In this document: positions 11,351 to 22,226 of the stretch, piece after piece
How positions within the stretch are numbered: the first letter of the stretch is position 1
Layout of the letters: the number at the start of each line of letters is the position of its first letter
Origin: Madurella fahalii
Taxonomy: Eukaryota; Ascomycota; Sordariomycetes; Sordariales
Length of the DNA stretch: 64,000 nt
Reading direction: 5' to 3'
Assembly (NCBI GenBank): GCA_029876055.1
Contig: CM056878.1
Span: forward strand, 4,216,001-4,280,000
Made by a program: the position numbers and the translations under genes
Notes under the pieces: generated by a model
The model's input: only the letters and a program-made list of their open reading frames with translations
The model's database searches: none
What the model was told of the DNA's origin: nothing

Positions 11351-12381
11351 ATGACGGCTTCGAGGGGACCCGTCTCCTTCCGCCTGCTGTTTGCCGCTGC
11401 CACAACTCTCTCCTACCTCCTGTTTCCAACCGCCGTCAGCGCCCAAAACCAGGATGAGGACCTCCTAATCGACTGTTTTCGCTTTGACGGAAATGTATCT
11501 CCCAACAACACCAAGTGCCCGAATTCCAATGCCTGTTGCGGTCCGACAGCGACCTGCCTTTCCAACCGTCTCTGCCACAACGTCAACGATCCGCCCGACA
11601 CTTTTGTCCGGGGACCTTGCGCTGTGGAGGAATGGGATGACAGTTGTCCTCGGATCTGTAATTACAGTAATTCCCGCCTTTCTCCCGACCGTTCGCACTC
11701 CGGCTGACACTGTTCTCCCCTGCTGTAGACGAGACTGGAATATTCCCGCGTGTAGCGGTTTGCGCTGATGGCAGCCTCTGCTGCAACAACGATCCACAAT
11801 GCTGTCAGGACGGAGAAGGGATCTTCCTAGACGAGAGCGGGAGGAGAGTGTCCTCTAGGGTGACGGCTGCCACGACCAGCTACCCCCCAGTTACCGGTGG
11901 TCTCGAGAGGTTTACCCAAACCCCTTCGACCAGCACAACGTCGACATCAACATCGGCATCTACATCGACATCGACATCGGCGTTACAACTTTCCGAAACA
12001 GCGACCTCGTCGCCATCTAATACCCCGGCGCCCGCTTCTGACTCGGACGACTCAATCGGGCTGAAAGTCGGGCTTGGTCTCGGGATCCCACTGGCTGTCC
12101 TCGCGACGGCATGTGTGGTTTACTTCATCTTGCGCAGGAGAAAACCCCCCTATGCCTATGACGCAGCCAGCGGTCCCTTCCAGGCCGGCCCAGATGATGG
12201 ACGCAGCGTGTATACGGCGGGAGCTTATGCGCCAGCGAAATACTCGCAGGGCATGACCCATGCAGGCGCGCCGTATCCTCCGTCGTATTCCACACCTTAT
12301 CCAGTCGAAATAGGAGGCCAAACAGCAAATGAACTGGATACTCTTTCATCGAGGCAACGGCAGAGGTATGAATTGAGCTAA
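11351..12381 (+). CDS. Secreted/single-pass membrane mucin-like protein
   Basis: Type I membrane protein of 322 aa from exons 11351-11666 and 11729-12381 (62-nt intron with CTGAC branch and CTGTAG acceptor). An N-terminal signal peptide (LLFAAATTLSYLLFPTAVSA) is followed by a cysteine-rich ectodomain with CFRFDG, CPNSNACCG and CADGSLCCNNDPQCC, a Ser/Thr-rich stalk around residues 180-230, one TM helix (VGLGLGIPLAVLATACVVYF) with an RRRK stop-transfer, and a Pro/Tyr-rich cytosolic tail. This architecture is common in Pezizomycotina surface sensors or cell-wall proteins; I know no specific function. The STST stalk is encoded by a short ACATCG-type microsatellite near 11936-11985. Confidence 0.82.
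11936..11985 (+). repeat. Coding microsatellite (ACATCG-like)
   Basis: Imperfect tandem hexamers encoding alternating Ser and Thr in the stalk of the mucin-like protein. Such a tract is prone to length change between strains. Confidence 0.6.
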
Positions 12382-12457
12382 CAAGGTTATAATAAAATGG
12401 GTTAGGGATCCTTGTCCAAAAGCATAATAAACTACTCTTTTGACACGGGAGGGTCCG

Positions 12458-13021
12458 CTACACTCCGGCGACCTGTACACTATTAACGGTGATGCTCACG
12501 TTCTTGTCGCCATTCTGTTTGCTCCGGTCTTTCTTATTCCGCGAGTTTCCACAGGCACCATTCCTACGGTTGGGTAGTTTGCGTTCTTCGTCCTTCTTGG
12601 TCTTTCTATCACCCTTCTTATCTCCCTGTGCAACTTCCTTTCCCTCTGAAGTTACCCTCCCATCTCTGGGGGATATCGGTTCAAAGAGGGGGTCGCGCAA
12701 CACAGACTTGCCCGTGGTTCTTGCTTCATGTGGCTCATCGTTGTTGGAGCCGCAGTCCCGGGCATCGGTTGCCGGCGGCGGCGTATTGTTGCGTAGATAC
12801 GCTTCGGCATCCTCTCGGGTGCTGAAAGACTTGTGATCGCTCCCCTTGAACCCGTTCACCAGAGGCCTTGTTTCCCTAAGGTACACAACACACAGTGAGC
12901 TTCTGATTTGAAGGTTGATAGAGTACTAAGGAGTGCGAGACAACAGCTTCATGTCTTACTCCCAGCTCATATAGATGCCAGTGGATCTTCCTACTCTCAC
13001 CGCGTAAAACTTTGGGGCCAT
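12458..13021 (-). CDS. Stand-alone RNase H1 hybrid-binding domain (Cauli_VI) protein
   Basis: A protein of 159 aa from exons 12960-13021 and 12458-12875. The first exon encodes MAPKFYAVRVGRSTGIYMSW; splicing (GTAAGA..ACCTTAG, 84 nt) continues with EETRPLVNGFKGSDHKSF and EDAEAYL. Together these form one complete hybrid-binding domain as found at the N-terminus of eukaryotic RNase H1, which grips RNA:DNA duplexes. No catalytic RNase H domain follows: the rest is a charged, Lys/Arg-rich low-complexity tail ending VNSVQVAGV. It may bind R-loops or dsRNA without cutting. The upstream exon is too short to stand out alone. Function is inference from the domain. Confidence 0.8.
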
Positions 13022-13932
13022 ACTTGTGGCATGCAAATCAATGAGGTGCTCGGGATGTGCTGATGAGAGAACCAAGTTGCGTTGAGCAATCTTGGGATGA
13101 TGCAGTGAACTACTATAGGAGCTGGGTATTTATGTCCAATTTGACAAGGCAAAACACCTCTCTCGTGACCTAATCTTGGCCATTGTGCAGTTGAGGCCTA
13201 CAACTAACCTGCAAGACTATAAAGTATTGAGGCCCACAACTCATGTCCTATCTATTGGCCCCGAAGCACTCTTCCTGCTACAAACAGATACACAACTAGG
13301 ATCGCTGGTGTGATCAAAAGTTGAAATTGCGTAAGGCTGAGCCGCGGGCTACTTGCTAGGCACCATCCTGTTACGGGTGGCGTAACATCAAGCGGATAAC
13401 GGACCATTTAATATCCGCATGCAACCCGGTGTTTGGCTGATGCCCGCTCTGGGTGCTATGGAAAACAAAATGCGCCTAACCGGGAGAAAGGCTGTTTTTG
13501 TCATCAATCCCACCATCTTGGTTTCTTTGACGACTAGAAGGCTAACCTCCACACATGAGAACGCCTGAGCTTTGTTAGGTAAAGATGTCGCTGCTTGTCA
13601 AAGCGTTGCAGAGCATACTCTCAAAAAATCTTTATACCACCTATTTCTACCTGCCTAACCGCCCTACACCTTACCCTATGCCACAACATGATAGGCAGGC
13701 TATTACTTAGTTACCCTCTGCGAATGTCCCTTAAGCATAGCGCTTCCTACCATCTCGCTGGCACCAGAATGAATGTCTAAACGCCCTATGCCGGGCATCC
13801 CAAAGTGCCTGTGGCCCAGTCTTGCACAGTCGTCTCGGCGCATCCATAGCATGCACACATCTAAGCGTGTCATGTCAGTACCGCATCCGTCCGTAGAACG
13901 TACGAAGCGATTTCTCCACTTCCTGTTTTCTA
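13022..13932. other. Intergenic region
   Basis: About 0.9 kb, somewhat A/T-richer than coding DNA, between two minus-strand genes. It carries the promoter of the hybrid-binding-domain gene and the 3' region of the small secreted protein gene. No gene or repeat identified. Confidence 0.5.
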
Positions 13933-14196
13933 CTACAGGGGATCAAGGACTTGAACAACACTCACCAGTTCCTCAGCTCTTGCCTCGTTCTCGTGGTCCA
14001 CGCACTGAAGAACGGTGGACTTGTCGCCAAACATGATGTATGCGGCGAAGCAAGCGTTGGCTTGGATCACAGGGCGGCATGTCTCGCTGAAGGCGTCACA
14101 GGGCCCATCGCGGGCAACAAGAGGGTGGGCGGCCGGTGCGCACAACACGCCGAGGATCAGGGTGAAAAGCGTGGCGAGGAGAGTGAGACGGGTCAT
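13933..14196 (-). CDS. Small secreted cysteine-containing protein
   Basis: An ORF of 87 aa starting MTRLTLLATLFTLILGVLCA, a clear signal peptide, followed by a short mature chain with four cysteines (CDAFSETC, ACFAAY, QCVDHE). Size and layout fit the small secreted proteins or candidate effectors of filamentous fungi, but I recognise no family. The codon after RAEEL reads GTGAGT, a consensus 5' splice site, so the last residues may be intronic. Splicing to the AG just upstream of 13920 would end the protein within a residue; splicing to a later CAG would add about 16 residues. The C-terminus is therefore uncertain. Confidence 0.55.
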   Translation of the reverse strand: MTRLTLLATLFTLILGVLCAPAAHPLVARDGPCDAFSETCRPVIQANACFAAYIMFGDKSTVLQCVDHENEARAEELVSVVQVLDPL

Positions 14197-15597
14197 GTTG
14201 CTCTCGGATTGAGACGACTGTGTACGTGGTGTCGGCGGAGTTCGGCGGAGTTCGGCGGAGTTTGGCGAGACGTCCAGAAGTAATCAGGAGCAGCTGGCGA
14301 TGCTTCAGGAACCCCTCGGTCCCGGGAACGCTGGACGTGTCCCTCTTATACCACCGATTCACTCAACGAGTGGGACCCAGCGTCCCATCTAGCGTGGTTA
14401 TCCTGCGTCATCCAAAACAGCCTACACCTGGTCAACATCGTACAGGTGCGCTTGGCGGGTCGCTACGTACAACGTGCTATCGTGGTGGGTCAGGAAGCGG
14501 CTCCTTTCGCTGCATGAACGCTTCTTGGAATTGGATCACAGTGTTCCCACGTTCTTGGACATCACTCAACGGGTAAACATGCAATCAATCAACAGCCTAT
14601 CAACTCGGCTGGTGAAATTGCGGAGCAATATCCAGGACATTCTCTATCAGAGCACTTAACCTGCGGCAAAATTGCCTACCCTCCCGGCCCGACCCTCATT
14701 AATTCGCCGATCGACAATTGGTCAACATGCTTCGATGAATCCTTCGTTGAACTTCGAGATCTTCAAGGCCCGCCGTGCACCGCTGCCGGCTAAATTCGGG
14801 TCATCTGTACCTGAGCCTCCTGGCGTTGCACAACGTGGTTCTGTAATTGTCTGCCCGGTCTTCCATGCCACTTGTCCCGGAACGAGGGACTAGCTATACA
14901 TGGCGTTCTTGGACTTGTCAGTGAATTCTGTCGTAGATACCACCCTGCTCTCCCCGCACCATGGCCTGGGCCGGCCGCGTCCATAGGGTTAAGAAGCTCT
15001 CCCGTACAACTGCATGTGAATGGGGATTAGAAATGATTACAACAGAAGCCGGAAGTGAGAAAGCCGCCATCCCAGGTCGCAGCAACAGGTAACTTGGTAA
15101 GACTTTACCGTCCAGGGTTTACAGCGGGGAGAAGTTTTGTTTGTTGGGGGGGGGGGGGACGAGAGCCTGTGAAATTTGAGACTTCGTCCACAACAAGGAC
15201 ACCAGCTCCTCTAGTCTCTGTCCAGAGAGCTCGAGGACTATTATTGGGAACCACAAAGTCAAGAAGTTCTCAACGCAGCCCATCTTCTCAGTGGGACCGT
15301 GATTTGGTAATAAAGCCTACTCGTCCGTATATCTTTCCAAGGACGTTTTCTAAGCTACAACATCGCGCTGCACATCAAACCTGAGACATTTACACTTTAC
15401 TCCGTCGGTGTCCATCAAACCTCGCTCGATGGATGAAGTCTGATAATATCTTTACGTATCCGAGTTAGCGACGAGAATGAGTACATTGCTATATATATCC
15501 ACTGGAATTTTCGCTACCCGACCACTCCTACCCGAAAACGCACTTGTTCATTGTCTAACCCCTTACCTTCTGTCTAGATGTATTAGTCCGCCACACT
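14197..15597. other. Intergenic region
   Basis: About 1.4 kb without a recognisable gene. It contains three copies of a 10-bp tandem unit plus a degenerate fourth at 14232-14271, and a G11-12 tract near 15148. No RNA gene seen. Confidence 0.55.
14232..14271 (+). repeat. 10-bp tandem repeat (TCGGCGGAGT)
   Basis: Three exact units at 14232-14261 and a diverged fourth (TTGGCGAGAC) just upstream of the small secreted protein gene, in its presumed 5' leader or promoter. Confidence 0.75.
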
Positions 15598-17702
15598 TTA
15601 TAAGGGAATACTCTGTGCCAACGACCGATAAACATCGCACCGGGCTCCTCTGCCGCCCTCCCAAGTGTCAGACGACGCGAGCGTGATGGCGTTCTTCAGC
15701 CCGGGCTCGGTAAATTGGGTTACGACGGTGCCCCACTGCGTGGCAAAGTCATACGGCACGCCGCCGGTGATGTTGAGGTTCATCAAGTTCGGCGTCTGCT
15801 TGCTCCAAACAGGCCAATTCGACGCCGGATGCGGCGCCTCAGGATCTGCCGACCCCGCCCCGTTCGCGATGACGTTGCTAATCGACGGGTTGCCGGTCAT
15901 GACAAAGTTACCCCACATGCGGCGGAACGCCAGGACGAAGTCATCGCTCAGGTTCGGCGTCTGGGGACCGAAGTAGGCGGCGATGTCGGCGCCGTGGAAG
16001 GCAAAGGGCACCGAGAACTGGTACAACCATGAGGAAGTCCCCTTGCCGCTGTATGCCTCGGCCATCCAGTATGCAGGGCAGGCAAAGGTCGACTCGGCAT
16101 AGATGTTGTATCCGCGCTGCTGTTGGCCGTTGGCGTCCTGAGAGACGGTGACGGCATTGGCCCCATTCGTGTTGAGACCGTCGGTTTCGAAGCGCGGACC
16201 GGCCGGGTTGGTGAGCTCCGAGTTGGGGTTTGCGGCGAGGATGGTGTGGATCTGGTCGTGGGAAAGGTTGGGGAACTGGCTCTGGAGCCAGACGATCAAG
16301 TCGTCCTGAGTCGTGAGCACAGGTGGGACGAAAAGCCCGCCCTCGTTGGCGTTGTGTCCGACGAGGAGTTTTTTGCCGTTGAGCTTCTTGGCAGCGAGCT
16401 GCTGGGATGGAAGGTTCATGATATACGCGTTGTCCGTGACAGGCCAGAAACCCCTAATTATACCGACTTGTCAGTGTCCAATTCACCCCACCTTAGGCTC
16501 GGTATGACCGTCCACAACATACCAGTAACCATAAGTGGACTGCTGGGTGACGTTGAAGCTGGCTTGTTGCAGCGTATCCGTGTCTTTGCTGACGAGGCAG
16601 GCAAAGACATCGCTACTACCCGAGCAGCCGGCAACCTGTGCAAAAGCGTTGTACTTGCTCGTTGGGAACGCGTCGTCGAAGTTGTACTGGAAGGGAAGGT
16701 AGGGAGAGGCCGCAATGCCCTGATTAAACAGGAGAGAACCCAACAACCCGTTGACGGCGAGGCCATGGTACATGACAGAGCCCCCACCGGCGGACTCGCC
16801 CGAGATGGTAACCCTGGACGGGTTACCCCCGAACTGGCAAATGAAAAGCTTCACCCATGCGAGGGCAAGGGCCTGATCAAGAATGCCGGCATTCACCACA
16901 CCCTTCTGCTTGACTTCCTTGGAGGAAAGAAACCCGAAAGCGCCAAGCTGTTGCATCGTTAGTGGGACTGGTGTACCGGGCTTGGAGGCATGGAAATTGA
17001 ACTTACGCGGTACTGGACCGTCACAGCAACGAAACCTTTGTCGTTGCTGTTGATGATATCCGTCATATCTTGGGTGCCATCTCCGAGGCCGTATCCGCCC
17101 GGATGGATGTACACTAGGACAGGGAGGTTGGTGGCGTTCGCGGGCGCGTAGACATTCAAGAACAGGCAGTCCTCGTTTCCGGGGAGGAAGGGCGCATTGG
17201 GGACGGCCGGCAACGACTGGGGGCAGACGGGGCCAAAGGTCGTCGCATCAGTAATGGGGGCATCCGTCTGGAGAGGAAGCGGATGGGGTGGTTGCCATCT
17301 CAGACTCCCCGTGGGGGCAGCAGCGTAGCGGATTCTGTAGGGGAAATGCGCTAGTTAGCAACAATCCGCTCTTAAGAGTGTGAGGGTGCTGGGGTGCTCG
17401 GACCCTTTCCAGTAGTTCAGGCCCGTCGAGGGGTCGTGATATCCTCTGTATCTTGCATAGCCAAGATCGACGATCAGCGATTCGTCCCGAGGGCAAGACA
17501 GAAAACGCGGGCGCTGTGCCTGGTGCTGCTGCTCGGCCTCTGTGGCATTGGCGATCAATCCAGAAACAAACTCCTGTGCCCTGTCTGCAGATCTGTGCAC
17601 GATTGGGGACGCGGCCTCATTGGTCGTTTCACAGATTTGTGGGGAGCAAGATGCGAGCGACCCCGCAAGTGCCAGGCTAGCAATCCATCTGAGGGCGACC
17701 AT
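15598..17702 (-). CDS. Secreted type B carboxylesterase/lipase
   Basis: Alpha/beta-hydrolase of the cholinesterase/carboxylesterase family hydrolysing ester substrates outside the cell. Exons 17404-17702, 17007-17334, 16523-16947 and 15598-16453 give 635 aa. Visible: a signal peptide from 17702 (MVALRWIASLALAGSLASC), WKGIRYAAAP at junction 1, EDCLFLNVYAP, the oxyanion-hole HPGG, the nucleophile in GESAGGG (Ser about 261), the catalytic glutamate in NANEGG, and the catalytic His in FHGADIAAYFG. It ends in the family's usual WEGGRGARCDVYRSL. Intron 3 uses GTATGT at 16522, giving TYGYWGFWPVTDN; the shorter downstream donor would leave a 33-nt intron. The first intron donor (GTCCGA) is unusual. 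Length is slightly above the family mean because of the N-terminal extension. Confidence 0.9.
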
Positions 17703-19580
17703 CGTGGAACCTTTACGGCACTGGCGATGTTTGGGGGAGGGGGTGGGAGAAGCCGAGGCAAACATGAACAGGCGCTCACGGGTTTAAAAATCTCGAGCAA
17801 TCAGTGAAGACTACGGAGCGTCTAATGAAGGACATTGCGTCCGCTTCGCTAACAGTAGCGTACCGAACAACGCCGGCTAAGGACGCTGCCCGCCCTGCTA
17901 ACGTGCCATTATAACCGCGTGGTTCTTGATGAAAGAGCCCAGCCTTCTGGGTCCAGGGTCCGGACCAATGTACGGGCTCCATATTCTGGCAGGGGCCAAG
18001 ATGGACTATAGAGTCGGGTGCAGATAATCAGCCTTGGTCTTCTGGCTCTAGACTCGATCTGGACTTATGAGCGGCAAACTGGCACTCATGGACACCGACT
18101 GACAAGGGATCTTAGGCGGCATGAGTGGACAAATGTCACCTCTTGGCGGGGCAAGACCGCTCGGGCATCACACCACATTCCCGAGGGAGGAAGTTGGTTC
18201 TTGGGCGTAAAAGTGAGCTCCCACCGTGCTGTGACCATAATCAGTGCCATTCCCTATGCCTTGGACACTTGAGGACCCCATTACCAAAGGGCTGAAGCCT
18301 AGTTAGGTAGCCTTGGATACCTTACGGCCTTTTCTGAGGCAGCGTTGAATATCTCGCGTCCGAGTGTAAGGCTCCGTTTTCGTACTCAACCTCCAACTCC
18401 TTCACACCATGTCAGGACGCGCCAAGGCCACAGAAAACGTGTACGCAGTTAGGTGTGCACTCCGCACACAGACGGCAAAGAACCCGGGAACCAGGTGGTC
18501 CCCTCGCATCCCGCCTCCCGCCTCCAAATACCCGCTCCACAGAAATCTGAACCTCGGCACTGTTGCCCAATCGAGTGATGGTGTGAGGGACCGTGCAATT
18601 CGATGACGGGGCCACAGCTGATGTGGTTTTGTTATAAGCGCGACACTTCAGGGGTCGGTAGAGAAATTATAACGTAAGTATCTGAGAGCCAAGTGCAACT
18701 AAGTGCATTAATTACGAGCAACTGAAACCTATAGTATCTTTTTTTTTTTTTCCCTAAAAGTGAAGTTGGATGGTTGTTGCGTTGAGACAGGCACTTCGCT
18801 GGTGACCCTAGGTCTCCGAGCCATCCAAGGCGAACAAACAAGCACATACGGCACATTCCTAATTTATTTAAGCCCCCAGATGTCCAGCCGACAGTGGGAA
18901 TCTGCCCGTTTCGAACAACAAAACCAATAGTGCAAAACCTAGGCTTGGAACTGGCGTCCTAAGCCCTGCGCGGCGCGAAACCCTTACCATACAGTGAGAA
19001 TGTGGAGAATGAGGAGTGTGTGGAGTCCACTAGTCGGCCCCTGACATCCCGCGAACCAGCTTCCCTCCCGGAAACGATGACAGCTCCGTGATGGGACCTG
19101 CATCGCCAAGAGCTGCCACCGATCACCCAATCGGGGGTTAACACAGCCAGGAACAGCCTCCTCCCAGCCAAACAGCGTCTTGGAAAGCTTGATCAGGAGG
19201 AAACTGTGTTCCCAGCCCCTGTTCCCATGTGCTTAGACCTTCCTTCCCCGCGTCTGGGCGGTGATCTTGCCACTTGTTGGACACTCGAGCACGATGTAGC
19301 ACAACTATGACTGGTAGATATCGACTGAGCTTCGGGTATCCCCACTAGTTCGGAAACCTTCCTCCCCGATAGTCGGCATCTCGCCTCGTTTCGGGGGAGC
19401 AATGGCTGATGGCTTACTCCAAGGATATCGATCAAATACCGGCGAGGTCCACCAACATAAAATACATTCTAGGGTATATTTCTGTCCACAACGCAGGCGT
19501 TGACATCCGCCGCAGTCACCACTGACTTTAGCCTCGCGCTGGCCGCACCACATCTTCAACTTTGAGTTCCTCCATCGGGG
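17703..19580. other. Intergenic region
   Basis: About 1.9 kb between the divergent esterase and receptor genes. ORFs are short and featureless. A T12 tract lies at about 18739. No RNA gene identified. Confidence 0.55.
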
Positions 19581-20872
19581 ATGGCTTCCGCCGCGGCGCT
19601 CCCTCCTTATGCGTTTGAGGACAGGTCTGCGACTGTTATTGGCGTGGTAGTCTTCTGCCTGGTATGGGCGACCTCCATGGTTGGTCTGCGGCTGTGGACC
19701 CGCTGGAAGATCATCAAGCAGGTCGGCCTTGATGATTATGCTTGCGTGTCTGGTTTGGTGAGTGGTCCAACCCCATCATCGGGCAAGGGAGGTTCAGAAG
19801 TACTAACAACGCCCAGCTCATGACTTACGGTTCCGGCATAGCGATTGCACATATGACTAAATATGGGCTGGGAAAGCACGTCTTTGTAATGCCATTACAG
19901 AACATCCCACTGTATTTGAGGGTGAGGTGCTATTCATCACTATGAGAATCCCTAGCTCACTAACGGGTATCGGCAGGACTTCTATGTTTCCATCGTCATG
20001 TACTGCGCATCGCTGCTCGCCATCAAGCTTACTTTCCTCTTCCAATACTACCGCGTGCTAGCCGTCCAGCACATGCGAGTTGTCTACATCGTCGGCATCG
20101 TCATTGTTGGCGGCTGGGCCTTGTCGCAGGTGCTTGTGGGTATTTTCATTTGTTCCCCCATCGACGGGTTCTGGGACTCGACTGTCCAGTCAACCTGCAT
20201 TCCCAACATCCCACAGTGGTACATCAACGCTGCGGGAAATATTATCACCGATATTGCTGTCTTTGCGCTTCCCCTTCCCGCATTGTGGAAGCTGCATCTG
20301 CCCAGGTCGCAGAAGCTGGTACTCCTGGGCATCTTTAGTCTGGGGTTCTTGTCAGTCCAGTTCCCGCTTTCCCCAATCCGCCCGATCACGTCCGCTAACC
20401 CCCCGCCAGCACGGTGATCATCTCCATAATCCGCATCCGCTATCTCAAGCTTTTCGAGGACTTCCCATGGGAAAACGTTGACTCGTCGCTCTGGTCAATT
20501 GGTGAGCTTACCTCGGCGCTGACTTGTGCTTGCCTGCCTACACTGCGCCCGCTTGTTGTGCGGTTCTTCCCCAGCCTGGGGTCCCAGGCAAGCCAGTCGT
20601 CAACAGGGCAGAGCAATTCCAGTTGGCATGCAAAGAGACAGGGCGTTGGAAAGGGGTATGCGATGGACCTGGAATCTGCTGGCTGTCGGACGCACAGTTC
20701 CAGGATTCCGGAAGATGGGTCGTTGTCCGTCCACGGGAGCGAGATTGAGCTTGAAAAGCATGCTGATCCTTTCGGGATGCATATTGTGCGCAAATTGAAC
20801 GGCGAAAGTGGCAGTCCCTCTCATAACAAATGGGGAGCGAATCGCGCAAGGTTTCGATCCAGACCGAAGTAA
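19581..20872 (+). CDS. Fungal rhodopsin-fold (SAT4/PTH11-like) membrane protein
   Basis: Seven-helix membrane protein of the fungal rhodopsin-domain family, thought to act as GPCR-like sensors. Exons 19581-19757, 19817-19921, 19977-20350 and 20410-20872 give 372 aa, all introns 55-59 nt with consensus ends. Visible: TM1 ATVIGVVVFCLVWATSMVGL, the LRLWTRWKIIKQVGLDDY block after it, GLGKHVF, the FYVSIVMYCASLLAIKLTFL helix, a CSPIDGFWD loop with CIPN, and the C-terminal helices ending SIGELTSALTCACLPTLRPL. It lacks an N-terminal CFEM domain. The last about 100 residues are a polar cytosolic tail whose coding DNA overlaps a BTB-like reading frame on the opposite strand. Confidence 0.87.
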
Positions 20873-21428
20873 AAAAGCTCAGTGCATTATAAAGTTCGTA
20901 ATAATCCACCAGCACTGCAATTTTGCAGAGCATCTCGAGCGAGATTGTGCTGGGAATAGCTTTGGTGCGGCTATGAATCGCATCCAGGGTAATGCTCAGC
21001 GCCTCAGGATCCCAGCCTTCGGCGTTGATTTTGTATTCTCCATCACTATTAACGACATCCTCTGACGAGCTTTCCTTCCAACCTCCCGTCAAAGCAGCCT
21101 TGAATACTCGGGAGGCTTGGATCAAGTTTTTTGAGTAGACCCGAAAGAGGATGGGGCTGTTCGTATCGCTGTCAGCCGTCGGCTTGGGTTCTTCGACACC
21201 GCCGGACTAATCCCATACTGCGAATGGACTGTTCGGGCTGGTGAGAGTGATAACGGTGTCGCTTATATCCGAGAATGTGTAGGTGCCGCCGCTTGGTAGC
21301 CCAAAGGTCAAAGAAATGGTGTGCGAGGGTGGAGAATCGGATGGGACATTTGAGGTTAATGAGAAGGAAGAACCGCCTTTAGTAAATTGAGCATTAGGCA
21401 CGATTCGGCCATTTGTAGCCGTTGGCAC
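20814..21428 (-). pseudogene. Decayed BTB/POZ domain gene
   Basis: One continuous minus-strand frame resembles a fungal BTB/POZ protein: GGTYTFSDISDTVITLTSP, NSPFAVWD, then LFRVYSKNLIQASRVFKAAL, a GGWKE box, EGWDPEALSITLDAIH, and LCKIAVLVDYYELYNALSFF. It is broken twice. A TAG at 21207-21209 interrupts the frame after FAVWD with the same frame open on both sides, and family similarity stops at about 20814, where the strand becomes the antisense of the receptor's last exon. No intron that keeps frame removes the stop: the best candidate, 50 nt from GTATGG, shifts the frame. I therefore call a pseudogene; a readthrough or annotation artefact is possible. Confidence 0.6.
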
Positions 21429-22226
21429 TTATGCCCAAGTATGTCGGCCGCGAAAAGCTCATCTGGCGGCAATCGACTGTTTAGATTGGATTTTGAGAAT
21501 AGGGAAAGAGATTCTGGAGTGATCCTGCGTAACTTCAGAGATTCACCTTACCCCAGGTGACTTGCAGCCTGACGAACGGCTGCAAAAGGGACAGCCGTGC
21601 CGGATGGAATGCGGTGGTGGTTCGCCGACAGCAGAAGACCCCACTGCGCGTAGGGCAGTCAAGCAGCGACCGAAGCTACTGGATATGTCGCCGTCGCGGC
21701 TGGTTAGGAGAAGGCATTTGTGAGGGTTTGTTTGGGTCTGGGTGTCGGGTTGTTAGAGCTTCAGAGGTGGTGTTCGCTCGATTGTTTGAGAAGGCTTCCC
21801 GGCTGCCAAGCCGGGATTGACCCCAGAAAAAGCTTGTCCGTGCTGCGAACTGGTGGGTACTCCTGGTTTGGAGTCTCCTGTTCCGACTAGCCAAAAAAAA
21901 ACCATGGCGCCGATTCTGTTTGCGATTGGAAACCATTCCGCAAAGTTGAAGGGACGATTAGAGTGATTTTTGAGCCCTAGCAACAGGAAGGAACGAGGAA
22001 AAGTCGGGGTCCAAATTCTCCATGTCGGCCAAGTCTCGAGTTTCTGGCCATGCTTGCCTGCGCCGTTCACTGGCATTCGGTTGCCCGCCCGCTGCAGGGT
22101 ACGCAAAAGCTGTTACAGGGTACGTGCCCTCTGTGATTCCCCTTAACCCCCACCTTTGTCGTCGACAAACGATGCGGGCAATTGATAATACCTCTTACAG
22201 CCTCGGCTCCAGGTCCAGGTTCCAGA
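21429..22226. other. Intergenic region
   Basis: About 0.8 kb between the decayed BTB gene and the 3' end of the HET gene. ORFs on the minus strand (for example 21753-22106) carry no recognisable motif. No RNA gene seen. Confidence 0.5.
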
